Part shown: positions 1 through 12,200 of the stretch, one piece after another
Layout of the letters: the number at the start of each line of letters is the position of its first letter
How positions within the stretch are numbered: the first letter of the stretch is position 1
DNA from: Echiichthys vipera
Lineage: Eukaryota > Chordata > Actinopteri > Perciformes > Trachinidae
Length of the DNA: 64,000 nucleotides
Assembly: GCA_963691815.1 (NCBI GenBank)
Contig: OY829660.1
Location: 5,893,552 to 5,957,551 of the forward strand
Reading direction: 5' to 3'
Translations under genes and position numbers: made by a program
Notes under the pieces: model-generated
What the model was told of the DNA's origin: nothing
Database searches by the model: none
The model's input: the letters and a program-made list of their open reading frames with translations, nothing else

Positions 1-345
1 CATGTGCACTGTTTGCATGTGTTGGCCGGGGGCCTTGGTGAGTTTGTGTCCAGGGCCTGTAGTCATGACAATCCGTCTATGCTCAGAGCGCAGCGATCTA
101 GTCGGGTAATACGGTACTATGAGCTCTTTAAGATACGACGGAGCCTGACCGATAAGAGCTTTGCAGGTAAGGAGAAGGATTTTACGGGTAGCCAGTGCAA
201 AGACGCTAATACAGGAGAAATATGTTCTCTTCTATTTGATTTAGTTAGTACACGAGCTGCAGCATTTTGGACCAACTGCAGACTCTTAACAGACTTATTG
301 GAGCAGCCTGATAATAATTAGAATAATTATTAGAATAATTACAAC
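1..345 (-). mobile_element. LINE-derived dispersed fish repeat fragment
   Basis: The stretch matches, from memory of fish genomes, the antisense of an abundant L2-like non-LTR element (text around the phrase CAGCATTTTGGACCAACTGC). The plus-strand ORF of 105 codons across it is not a gene. The rest of the region up to 597 holds only AT-rich leader sequence before the first SLC6 exon. Confidence 0.5.
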
Positions 346-597
346 TGTTTGCCCCTTCACCTTTTGATTTCGATTCCAAACCTTTGTACAGCAATTTACG
401 ATATATTTGAGCAGCAATTATCAGTGCGAGTCTTCTTTCTTTTTCTACACCAGACCGGTTTTGTGTCAATATGATTCATATATTTAAGACAGGGGTGTGG
501 TCAAGCAAAAAAAGACATATGAATATATCACTTAGAAGTAGGCTACTGTTTAATTAAACAACGGAAGCATACAACGGAGGACGTTCTTATTCTTGAG

Positions 598-3500
598 ATG
601 AGCAGGCAAAGAAGAAACACAGAAAATCAGATGAGGGCCGGAGACAGAGGACAGTGGCCCCGTAAAATAGAATATATTCTGGTTATTGCAGGAAATGTGG
701 TCGGCCTGGGCAACGTGTGGAGATTTCCTTACCTCTGCTACAAGAACGGTGGAGGTGAATTACACAAACTGTTTTATTCCAGGTGTAGTGCGATGAAATG
801 CCATTAATATTGATGACTGATGAGTGAAAAGATATTTCGATAATTCATTTTCCATTGCCACTGGTGTGTTTTATACTCCCATAGGTGCCTTTCTGGTGCC
901 ATATGGTCTAATAGCTGTGGTGTGTGGGATACCTATGTTCCTACTGGAGACTTCAATTGGTCAGTACACCCAGGAAGGATTCATCACCTGTTGGAGTCAA
1001 TTGTGTCCACTGGCAAAAGGTGAGTTGATTTGTGCCGAGGTAAAAGATGCATGACAATGTCATCGATTGACTTTTTTTTTTTTTGTCAAGCTCTGAAAAT
1101 GGTTTTTAAATAAGTATCAAAACTAGAACCACACTAAAAAAGGTATAAGTCTAAGAAAAGACAATATTTCCTTTTTGGTATTCTAGGAATCGGATATGGA
1201 TATTTGGTGATGAAACTTTACGACTTCAGCTACATTATACTCCAAGTCTGGGCTCTCTTCTACCTGGTGTTCTCGTTTAGGTCCCAGGTCCCCTGGGCCA
1301 CCTGTGACAACACCTGGAACACAGGTAAGGTTCAGACCATGGAGTTTAGTTTACTTTCATTTATTTTCTAATGGTTGAAAAAGGAGGGATGGCATTTTTG
1401 GAGAACATATTGTTTAACATCTGCAAGAACAGTTTTCCAGTACAGTTTTTATTTACTGAAACCATATTTAGACAAAAGCTGTTCGCAGTAACTGCTCACT
1501 TTTCCGAACCTACAATTAGTTACAACAACTTTCACTTCATCTGTAATTTCTTCACTATTTTCTATAAATTCATACATGTCATGCACTCTCTCAACTGTCC
1601 TTTAATCTTTACCAGGGTGCATTTTATTTATGGGAGATTCACAGTGTAACTGCAAACACCTCCTGTGTGTGTGAGAGTGATTGACTAAATGATCCTTTGT
1701 TTGTTCTTGAAAACAGCAAACTGCGTGGGTCTTGACATTTCGGAGTCTCCCTCATCAAATCTGACTGCAAATCAGACAATGCTGAGAAACACCTCTGCTG
1801 CTACTGAATTCTGGGAGTAAGTCTAAATACCATTTATTTCAGTCAATGCCTCCCTGACCTTACTTTGATCCACTGGCACCATAACCTTTACAACACATGC
1901 AGATATCAACCAGGCAAATGTATATACATTTGTATGTATGCCTCTTAAACCTCCCCTCTCCTCAGACGGCGGTTGCTGGGCATGTCTGGAGGCATTGAGA
2001 ATCTGGGCAGTGTCAGATGGGAGCTGGTCTTGTGTCTAATGGCCTGCTGGCTGTTCTGCTACTTCAGTATTTGGAAAGGTGTCAAATCTTCTGGAAAGGT
2101 CAGTGGAAATATATCATCCGATATTTTTACTCATAGTACAGAGGCCATCATTATGCATCTCATTTAACTATTTTTTACTAATTTCATTCATATCCTCCAT
2201 TGATTCTGGTTTTGTTTGTTTAAAGGTAGCATACTTCACGGCCACTTTCCCATATGTGATGCTCCTGATCCTGCTCATCAGGGGAATGACCTTACCTGGA
2301 GCTTGGGAAGGGATCTACTTCTACCTGTATCCAGACTTGAACCGCCTGGCTCACCTTGAGGTTGCCTGCTTACTTGATCTTTAGAAGCTTACTGAGGTCT
2401 TAAAGGGGAGTTATGGTATTTTCAACCTGGACCTTATTTCTTATTAAAGTGTAATTCCGGCACATGGTCTTTTTTGGCACTTACATGCATCAAACAGGCA
2501 ATTGAGACTTTTTTTGTGTATGAACTTATAACGGAGAAATCCAGTAGAGTCGCTAACAGCTGGACGTGGCTAACACTGATTAGCTTGGGGCATTACGGTG
2601 ATGGCGTTTAAACAGCTTTTTAACCACTAATACTGCTCAAAATAACACCAAATGTAGTGGATTTCCCTTCTTAGTGGTGTTGGGGCTGGTCCACTGACTG
2701 GGAGATGGTTGGCTATCCGTCTTACGTTTTTTCTTAACAAAAGGGTACAAAAATAACTCTTTGCGCCGACTTTCTCAGTAGTGTTCAAGTAGAAAAAGGT
2801 TCTCGTGTTCGGAACGCAGAGTTAGCGGGACGAAGGAAGATATCCTCCACCTTCTGTTGTAGGGTCTTTACAACATCATCCTTCCGTTATGGTGTCCGCC
2901 ATTCTGAACCCGCCCTGGAGACCTTCTCTTGATTAGGGCTTCGATTTATCATTCATTCATTCATCTTCAACCGCTTATCCCGGGGTCGGGGTCGCGGGGG
3001 GCTGGAGCCGATCCCAGCCGACATCGGGCGTGAGGCGGGGTCCTCCCTGGACAGGACGCCAGTCTATCACAGGGCACATAGAGACGAACAGAGACAGACA
3101 ACCACTCACACCTACGGGCAATTTTAGAGTAATCAATTAACCTAACACGTGCATGTCTTTGGATTACCCGGAGGAAACCCACGCAGACACAGGGAGAACA
3201 TGCAAACTCCACACAGAAAGGCCCAGGCCGGAATGCGACCTGGGACCTTCTCGCTGTGAGGCGACAGTGCTAACCACTACACCACCGTGCAGCCTCGATT
3301 TATCATGTGTCTCAGAATTAAAAATATTATATCACACTGAACATTAAATCAGGATTCCTTCTTCCGTACATAAAACCTTTTTTTTTTCTACATTACAGGT
3401 CTGGGTAGAAGCAGGATCTCAAATATTTTTCTCCTACAGTGTAATAGGAGGGAGCCTACATGTCATGGCTAGCTATAATGATTACAACAACAACTGTTAC

Positions 3501-6500
3501 AAGTATGTATAAGTGTGAAATACAACTTTGACATATACCATTGTGGTTTTGGAAGAAAGTCAAATAACATATACATTTCAGACATTATAGCACTAAGACA
3601 TTTACAATCTTCATGTCCTCTTTATGACAAGGGTCTGTTGTCTCTCTGTGACCTCTAGGGACTGCTTTTGGCTCTGTCTGCTCAACAGTGCCACCAGCTT
3701 TGTCGCTGGATTTGTCGTCTTCTCTGTACTTGGATTCATGGCTCAGAAACAGGGCGTTAGTGTCGACACGGTGGTCGAGTCAGGTAGAGTATATTCAAAG
3801 ATTTTCATGCAATGTTCTCAGTAAATTATCCAAAGTCGAATACAATGTTCAAACATGAAAAGGTAAATCGAAAGAGCCTCTCCTCATTCCCTCTACAGGT
3901 CCAGGTTTGGCCTTCATTGCGTACCCTCAGGCAACAGCTTTGATGCCTTTGCCACAGTTCTGGGCAGTCTGCTTCTTCCTGATGCTCCTTCTCCTGGCTG
4001 TTGACACACATGTAATAACATTTTTCACATTACCTATTGACAGTTAATATATGTGTATCAGACACATGTAAAATAGTTTTTATTTTATTTTGTGTGGTCC
4101 CCAGTTTGTGCAGGTGGAGAGTTTTACCACCACAGTGACCGATTTGTTTCCAAAGTTGTTTGGTACGACAGTGAGGCGCCAGATCTTTGTCCTCGCCATC
4201 TGTGTCTCCAGCTTCCTTGCACATCTTCTCTTGGTTACTGAGGTGAACAAATGTGTTTTCATGACACTGTCTTTTTAAAAACACATTTGAAGTAGTTAAC
4301 ATATTTCACTTAAACATTTTTTTAATTGAAATCTTCCTGCTTTAGGGAGGAGTTTACATCTTCCAACTCATTGACTTCTATGGCGCTACCAGATTCTGTT
4401 CCCATTTTATGGCTATTTGTGAATGCGTGGCTTTGGCCTGGATCTTTGGTGAGTTAGGTTACTTATTATTTCACCCTTGCATGGTCTTTATGTTTGTGAC
4501 CCTCTGGTATCCCTCATGGTCAAATGACCTGGGACATAGTTGGGGTTTTAAAAACAAGTCTGAAATAACGCTTTATCATATATTTTCTTTATCTCAATTT
4601 CAAACAATAGAGATAAAATATATCAGAATCAGAAAACCTTTAATGTCCTGCAGACGGGGGAATTCTTTTGTCACATCAGCAACAGAATATTACAAAATAA
4701 GGTAAAAAAAATAGCAAAAAAAATCAATAAAGTTAAATTTAAAAAAGCAAGAAATAGAAATAGACATATATACATATTCACATGGAAAAGTGCAGTTGTT
4801 CTTGTTTTGTTTGTTTGTAATAATATAATATGGAGTGAATAAATATGATTAAATATGACCAAATGTGCAAAAACAGAAGTGCCCATAGTACAGGCATATT
4901 GCACAGTGCAGGGGACAGGATGAGGTCAAATATATGTTTAATGATTGCAAGCAGTCTCTATAAAAACACAATTAAAAAAAGTCTAAAGTTATTAAAAAGA
5001 GTTCAGCTATAAGCACATATACAGAGAAATGTTTTTAACCTGGATTTAAAAGTGCTCTCAGTTGGGGCTGATTTCAGATCTGCTGGTAGTTTGTTCCAGT
5101 TGTGTGCAGCATCACAGCTCAATGCTGCTTCACCATGTCCAGTTTGAACTCTGTGCTCCACTATCTGACCTGAGTCTGTGGATCTCAGAGCTCTACTGGG
5201 TTTATACTCTGCTAACATGTCATTCATGTATTCTGGACCAAAACCATTCAGTGATTTGTGATCCAGTAGCAGAACGCTCAAATCTATTCTGTAGCTGACT
5301 GGGAGCCAATGTCTGGTCTTAAGAACCGGGCTGATGTGATCTGATCTCTTTGTTCTGGTTAAAACTGAAGCTGCAGCTGTTTGATACTTTTTTGGGGGAG
5401 TTCAATCAGAAGACTGTTACAGTAGTCGAGTCTCTTGGAGATGAAAGCGTGAATCAGCTTCTCCTGATCAGTTTGAGGCATTAAACCCTTAATTCTGGAG
5501 CTGTTCTTAAGATGATAAAAGGCTGATTTGGTGACTGATTTGATACGGCTGTTGAAGGTCGGATTTGAGTCTATCAGCACGCCAAGGTTTCGGACTTGGT
5601 TGGTTGAGGGAGACAAAAACAACGACTAAAAAGGAGAGAGAGAGACTGTCCAGAACCAATCACAACACTACACACAAACCGCCGCTTGTGAGAGATAAAG
5701 TTACATCCATCGGCACATAAAATAACATATTTGTACTGCATGAGAGAAACGGCATGGCTTTTGCCGCAAGCTGTCTGGAATTATCATTGAACATGGCTGA
5801 AGGGGAAACTCGCTAGCATGTCATGGTTGATACCAATGGGTTCCTTAGTTCAACTATAATGATATAGTGTGAAATAATGCAACGTACAAATATTGACTAA
5901 ATAAACAATTTGGCCTTCCATCAGGTGCTGACCGCATAGTTAACATCATTGAGGACATGACAGGACAGAGACCATGTTTTTTCTTCAAACTGTGCTGGAA
6001 ATACTTTATTCCTGTGCTGTCACTGGTGAGTCAGAATCACTTTTGGATTTCAACGATTTCACTTTGATTAACTTTAAATAACATAACATTGTGTTTAGCC
6101 TACGTATCACAAAAACTGTCTCCGCACTTTTACCGTCAACTAGATTTCCGTCATCCTGTACCTGGTTGATTACAAACGCATCGAGTTCAATGACTGGTAC
6201 ATTTATCCTGATTGGGCGCATGCACTGGGATGGACCATGACCCTCTCCTCTGTTGTCATGGTGCCACTGTGGGCAGCTGGGCAGATGTGTTGGACACCAG
6301 GAACCTTCAGAGAGGTCAGTGTCCATCTGTTAGTGCAGCTGTTGGTATTGGAAATGGTCGATCACCAGGTCTTAAGAATGTAAAATATGGTCTCCTGTAG
6401 TTGTTCCAATGATTCTGGTTCTGTGTAAACTTACTCAGATTATTTGTTCCTGTGTTCCAGCGTTTGTCTGTCCTTTGTCGTCCTGCTGAAGACCCAGCCA

Positions 6501-6568
6501 GGGAGAGGAGAAAAATGGGAGAGGAGCAAGAGACTGTTGAGCTGAAGACTCCTGAAGTGACAACTTAG
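598..6568 (+). CDS. slc6a13-like: SLC6 Na+/Cl- transporter, GABA/taurine type, copy 1
   Basis: Plasma-membrane symporter of the neurotransmitter:sodium family, closest by recall to the GAT2/BGT1/TauT branch. Coding exons: 598-754, 885-1019, 1187-1324, 1717-1816, 1966-2098, 2226-2360, 3399-3502, 3659-3783, 3899-4011, 4105-4242, 4346-4448, 5925-6025, 6144-6314, 6461-6568 (TAG). All introns are GT-AG, and the sum is 586 codons. Twelve membrane spans are expected for the family. Visible landmarks: WRFPYLCYKNGGG in TM1 (W41-G53), chloride-site residues Y59, Q274, S278, N310 and S314, the TM3 substrate tyrosine Y113, and the gate aspartate D436. Extracellular loop 2 is short, with a cysteine pair and three N-glycosylation sequons. 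Odd points: N33 sits where relatives have Glu, Phe or Tyr, and TM8 reads D378-T-H instead of D-S-Q. Start chosen as the first ATG, shared with copy 2. Family call firm; orthologue and substrate unproven. A fish-specific slc6a22-type gene is possible. Confidence 0.93.
2950..3292 (-). mobile_element. tRNA-headed V-SINE-like element, near full length
   Basis: Lies in SLC6 copy 1 intron 6. Read on the minus strand it starts with a tRNA-like head (box A-like GTGGTGTAGTGGTTAGC, box B-like GGTTCGCATCC-type segment), then the core with GTTTGCATGTTCTCCC and CAAAGACATGCA. It ends in a GGATAAGCGGTTGAAGATGA tail with ATGA repeats. The core resembles the conserved domain of V-SINEs such as zebrafish DANA. 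Related copies lie at 8761, 29022 and 35680. Confidence 0.75.
5003..5635 (-). mobile_element. LINE (L2-like) reverse transcriptase C-terminal fragment
   Basis: In intron 11 of SLC6 copy 1. Two minus-strand frames read VRNLGVLIDS...RLDYCNSLL and then HKSLNGFGPEYMNDML...WNKLPADLKSAPTESTFKSR, typical of the end of fish L2-like ORF2. A frame break separates them, so the copy is dead. Confidence 0.75.
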
Positions 6569-6672
6569 TGTGACCTACAACGTCACATTAACTAGACGTT
6601 TCAGCCATCCTTCTGTATATAAGCGTATTATAACCAATTTAGCTATGTATGATAAATAATAGTAATATAAAT

Positions 6673-6678
6673 AATAAA
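6673..6678 (+). terminator. Poly(A) signal, SLC6 copy 1
   Basis: AATAAA lies 105 bp after the stop codon of the first SLC6 gene, in an AT-rich 3' UTR. It is the first canonical hexamer downstream of the stop. Confidence 0.55.
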
Positions 6679-7004
6679 AAAATGTTGAAATCTAGTCTAA
6701 AATGGATTTATTTTTAATACTGTGATCCCTAAACAGTCTCGGAGTTTCATGACTTGGTTCTGACTGGAAATGAGAACAATAGTATTCATATGTGAAGATG
6801 TTAGTCCCCATAGTAACCATTTCATTGTAGTGAGACCATCTTTTGAAACTTGACCTGACTGTATTAAATGACCTATTACTGTGTAAGGAGACTTCAGAGC
6901 AGTTGCTAGAACAGAATTGTGCCGTCCAATTTAAGTCTCCAAGAAGTTTGATACCAAATCACAGCATGGGTTTTTCTGTGGTTCCTAAAGATCTTGGTGT
7001 CTTA

Positions 7005-7265
7005 ATTCAATTCAATTCAAATTCAATTCAAAAAACTTTATTTGTCCCCGGGGGGCAATTCAGGGCACACAGAGCAGCAAATAACGACAGTGCAATTATA
7101 CAAAAAACATTTTAACCTAACACAAGAATAAAGTGTAAAAGAAGAGTTAGTGTCAGGATGTTCGTGTGTTAGTACAGGTTAGATACGGAGAACATCGTCG
7201 GCGTGAGATGTAGAAAGACATGTGTGTATCAGATGTAAGCAGACATGTGAATAATGTGGTTTTAT
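7005..7265. mobile_element. Single arm of a foldback element
   Basis: Starts with AATTCAA repeats and TTTGTCCCCGGGGGGCAATT, and continues with one copy of the AGTGTCAGGATGTTCGTGTG segment. It matches the left arm of the large foldback element at 58725-60970, but has no opposite arm and no minisatellite expansion. Confidence 0.8.
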
Positions 7266-7743
7266 GGGGGGATTTTATGACCATTGTTAAAAACGGTTAC
7301 ATTTAGCACCTCAACAAATGGTGTCCCCGAAAAACAACTTATGAGACATAATAAAACATGGCCATCATATACTTAACTCATAATGTTTTCGAAGCCCTTA
7401 TGCACTCTTAATGCTCAAATTTTGAATAGACGCCGACCCAAATCAAAATGTTCATTACAGATTTATGATTAGAACTACTTTACACACAGTGTTGAGCTGC
7501 ATCTCCAATGCATCCTTAGGTTTCCAGCTTTCAGATGTTGTACAGCACTTCAATGTGGCATACTTTTGACCTGCTATCACCCCCTAAAGATTCCCTGCCC
7601 CCGATCAAAATATATCTATGGTGGGTCTCGAGGGGTTAAAGTACGTATGAGTAGTAGAGACAGAAATGGGCGATGTTATTCTGATGTGTAACCCCCTCAA
7701 CATAAATCCCTCTATCCCTCCCAACAACCCATGTCAGACGTGG

Positions 7744-8178
7744 TCACAGTAACCAACTAAATTGAATAACGTATAACATGTAGTAAGGTACAATGAAACT
7801 GAATAGAGTAAAAAATATAGCTAATAAAAAAAGTAAATAAAGTAATTCAAGAAAGAGAAAAGGATAAAAGAGAAATAAATAAATGTAAAAAAGGAGGGGA
7901 GTGGAGGGGGGTCTCTCCTTCCAAGCATTAGGAGGTGTCCTCAGCATCATCAGCAGTAACAGTGAGGCTATTACTAATAAGAGCCAGCAGTGGGTCCCAG
8001 GTGCCCCTGAGCAGATTTTTAGACGGAGGGATCCCAAAAAGAGCAGTCAGGGGATTTGGTTCCAAATGTGTGTTAAGAGCCTGTTTGAGGGTTTGAAATA
8101 CATCGGACCAAAACTCAGCAGGCTTCGGGCACGTCCAGAACATGTGTGCGTGATCAGCTGGGGACTGCTTACAGCGGT
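7744..8178 (-). mobile_element. L1-type LINE ORF2 C-terminal fragment
   Basis: The minus-strand frame reads CNRCKQSPADHAHMFWTCPK followed by an EPNPLTALFGI segment, the zinc-knuckle-like end of fish L1 ORF2 proteins. Truncated on both sides. Confidence 0.7.
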
Positions 8179-8485
8179 TACATCTCATCTCATCTCATCT
8201 TCATCCGCTTATCCGGGGTCGGGTCGCGGGGGCAGCAGCTTTAGCAGGGGACCCCAAACTTCCCTTTCCCGGGCCACATTAACCAGCTCTAACTGGGGGA
8301 TCCCAAGGCGTTCCCAGGCCAGTGTGGAGAAATAATTTCTCCACCTAGTCCTGGGTCTTCCCCGAGGCCTCCTCCCAGCTTGACGTGCCTGGAACACCTC
8401 CCTAGGGAGGCGCCCAGGGTTCATCCTTACTAGATGCCCGAACCACCTCAAGCGGTTACAAGTTGTCCTAATTCTTGAGTCTTCT
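8179..8485 (-). mobile_element. RTE/Rex-like LINE 3' end
   Basis: The minus strand encodes RLRWFGHLVRMNPGRLPREV, then GRRPRGRPRTRW and ending LLPPRPDPG, followed by GGATAAGCGGATGAAGATGA and GATGA repeats. This is the C-terminus and 3' tail of a common fish non-LTR element. Exact family not certain. Confidence 0.75.
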
Positions 8486-8760
8486 TTGTTAACACACCAG
8501 TATGACTGGTTTTGTGCTAACAAAATATTAATGTTTTTCAATAATAATATTTTTGAGACCGATAAAGTCCAATTTAAAACAGCACATAATAACAGAAGCA
8601 AAAAACAGAAACTGCACCGTAGCCAACTCTTTTCTGATCAAAGTAGCTGCTACTTGCTCCAAAAGCTGCTAAATGTCACCAGATTAGGCCATACGCTCAT
8701 TTACGTAAAGCTTTGTGGTTGTGTCGGATGCAGCGAGGGAGAGATCAAGAGATCAAAGTT

Positions 8761-9019
8761 CATTCATTCATTCATCTTCAACCGCTTGTCCCTGTCGGGG
8801 TCACGGGGAGCTGGAGCCGATCCCAGCTGACATCGGGCGTGAGGCGTGGTACACCCTGGAGAGGACGCCAGTCTATCACAGGGCACATAGAGACGAACAG
8901 AGACAGACAACCATTCACACCTACGGGAACCGAACACCTGCACGTCTTTGGATTGTGGGAGGAAACCGGAGAACTCGGAGAAAACCCACGCAGACACAGG
9001 GAGAACATGCAAACTCTAA
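8761..9019 (-). mobile_element. V-SINE-like element, tRNA head missing
   Basis: Same family as 2950-3292, with the ATGA tail at 8761 and the core up to GTTTGCATGTTCTCC. The tRNA-like head is absent, as expected for 5' truncation. It lies just upstream of SLC6 copy 2. Confidence 0.75.
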
Positions 9020-9297
9020 AGTCATATTCAAAACGTTAGAAAAATAAATCTTTAGCCAAGAATCAGCAACTCACAGACCACATGATCTGTGTGTCATTTA
9101 TTAGATCCCCAAGGGGCACTTCCTCAAATATCTTTGTTTAAACTACGCCAGAATTACTAGTTTTGTGTTTGAAAAGAGTCTTGAGACCAGGATGTAGACA
9201 AATTAAAATAATCCACAAGAACTGGAGCAGAAAATCAGTTTGCAGTTCTTCTGAATGATATCTGAAACACACAGCCGAGGAAGTTCTTGATCTTGAG

Positions 9298-12200
9298 ATG
9301 AACAGACAAAGAAGAAAAACAGAGAATCAGAAGACGGCCGGAGACAGAGGACAGTGGGCCAGTAAAACAGAGTATATTCTGGTTGTTGCAGGAAATGTGG
9401 TCGGCCTGGGCAACGTGTGGAGATTCCCTTACCTCTGCTACAAGAATGGTGGAGGTGAATATCATAAACAACTTCCAGTGCACTGATAAAATGTCCACAT
9501 TGATTGGATATTAAAGGACGGACTTGCAAACATGTTTGTGTAATATTCATAGGTGCCTTTCTGGTGCCATATGGTCTAATGGCTGTGGTTTGTGGGATAC
9601 CTCTGTTCCTACTGGAGACTTCAGTCGGTCAGTGCACCCAGGAAGGATTCATCACTTGTTGGAATAAATTGTGTCCACTGGCAAAAGGTGAATTGAAGTA
9701 CAAATGTAAAATCAAGCAAGAGGTAAAAAAAATACCTTCTGACGAGCTGCATTTGAATTACTTCCACATGTTTAAACCATTATTTTTTATTCAATTATTT
9801 CAGGAATTGGATATGGATATTTCATGATGAAAATGTATGACTTCAGCTACGTTTTAGTCCAAGTCTGGGCTCTCTTTTATCTGGTGTTCTCATTCAAATC
9901 CCAGCTCCCCTGGGCCACCTGTGAGAACGATTGGAACACAGGTAAGACTTTGACAAGCATTAACGCTGCAAACAAGAATTTTTACCCCCAAATATCTTCT
10001 AACATGTAAGAGTGTGGCCTTATTAGTATAAGGTGCATAGCAAATGTGTGTGTAAATAATACGGTGATACTTGACTTTTGAAAAATTTGTCCTTCCAGGG
10101 TTAAATGAAACCACCATCATTGTAGCATTGTATTGTATGGCAGTCATCCCTCTCACATTTACCGTAACACACTGTTTGTTTCCAAACCAAGCTAACTGCA
10201 TTGGTCTTCAGACTTTCAATTCATCTAATATGACTGCAAATCAGACCATGTTGACCAACACCACCTCTGCTGCAAATGAGTTCTGGGAGTAAGTCTTTTT
10301 CTTTTAATGAGCCATAAAGAATTGTGTCACTAATATGCAGTGGTTTGTCCTGTGTTGCACACAGACTGTGTTTGCACCAGTAACAATGTTGTAGATAAAA
10401 ACTTCAGTATCATAAATGTACCATCGTTCAATGTTATTTAATGATCTGCACTCTTCTTATTTGCTCTACATCACTGCAGACCATCCGGCATTTTGTAATG
10501 TTAAGTAAGGATTCATTTGTTTTAGCCTTTTTCAAAGTCAACATTTAGTTATTAAAATGAGTCCATGTATAGATTATTCATTATGTGTTCCTCTGATGCA
10601 GGCACAGAACATATATGTTTTTTGTTTATTTCAGCTGCCACGTCTTTGCGTGGCGTCCTTGAGCTTTCATTTAGGCATTTTCAGCTGTATTGGAGAGTGC
10701 ACAGAGGCAGACATTATACAATGAACAAGTCCCTGGCTTGGATTGGATTCCCCACTATATCATTTCTTTAATTCCCAAATTCATAATGATATTTTCTCTT
10801 TTTATCGAAAGGATTCCTAGACTCCAGAGTATTATCTGGAATTATGGTGGAGTTGTTTGTTAACATTCACCAAATTTCCCCTCCTTTCAGACGGCGGATG
10901 CTGGGCATGTCTGGAGGTATTGAAGAGCTGGGCAGTGTTAGATGGGAGCTGGCTTTGTGTCTTCTGGTCAGCTGGGTGTTCTGCTACTTCAGTATTTGGA
11001 AAGGTATCCGATCTTCTGGAAAGGTCTGTGGAAATATTTGATCTACTTTATTAACCTAAACTGATTTTTCACAAAGAACTTTAGCATCAAGTATTACTGT
11101 ACCACCCACTGATGTAAGTATTGTAAATTAAATTCTTTTTAGGTAGCGTATTTTACAGCTACGTTCCCCTATGTGATGCTCCTGATCCTGCTCATCAGGG
11201 GACTGACCTTACCTGGAGCTTCGGACGGGATCTACTTTTACCTGTATCCTGATTTAAACCACCTGGCTAACCTTGAGGTGAACTGTTTAATTTATATATA
11301 TTCAAGAATTGTTAACTTAAGAGTATCACTAAGAAAGAACATCATTTAAAATCGGCTTCAACTTTCTTTTTTTCTTTTTTAATTTCTAGATTATGTCTGA
11401 TAGTTATACTGTATATAAACAGTATGCTATAAACTGTTGGCGAGTTGAAAATCAGGGCATAAGTCCTGTTGTGGGCACTAGTCATAACCAACACCTGAAA
11501 AGTCAGTTACTATTTTTCCTGACATTACAGGTCTGGACTGAGGCAGGATCTCAAATATTCTTCTCCTATAGCTTGACTATAGGGACTCTGAATGTTCTGG
11601 GCAGCTATAATCAGTACAACAACAACTGTTACAAGTAAGTATGAGTTAGAGATCACATAACTTTCTGCAATATTGCGATTATAAATGGATTTTGACATCA
11701 TGTCCAGCTTCCTGTTTCATCATAAATGAATAAAATATCAAAACAATAATAACAAAACCTATTGTCTTTCCTTTTGTGACCTCTAGGGACTGCTTTTGGC
11801 TCTGTCTGCTGAATAGTGGGACCAGTTTTGTTGCTGGATTTGTCGTCTTCTCTGTACTGGGATTCATGGCTCAGAAGCAGGGTGTTACTGTTGACACTGT
11901 GGCTGAGTCAGGTATAATTCTTAGACACAGCTTAGACACAAGTAAATACACTGGAGTAAAAATCAGAGAACAAATTAAAAATACTTGGTTTATTCTGAAA
12001 TATTGTTATTTTTTACTGTTCAGAATTTGACAGAATAGCCACTGTGGCCATGCCACTTCTGTTCTAGCATGTTTTTTTTTAAATAACCAAGACACGTCAA
12101 CAAAAATCTTCATTTTGTGAAAAAGTAGATAACAGTCACCATTGCGTCAGATTTAAACAATGTTTTCTTTGGGCTATAAGATTAAAAAATGAACAGGAAG

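Noticed and set aside
2967..3347. ORFs at the V-SINE-like copies (also at 8713-9047, 28955-29314 and 35562-35813)
   Set aside because: All four sets fall on copies of the same SINE and give the same repeat-derived peptides.
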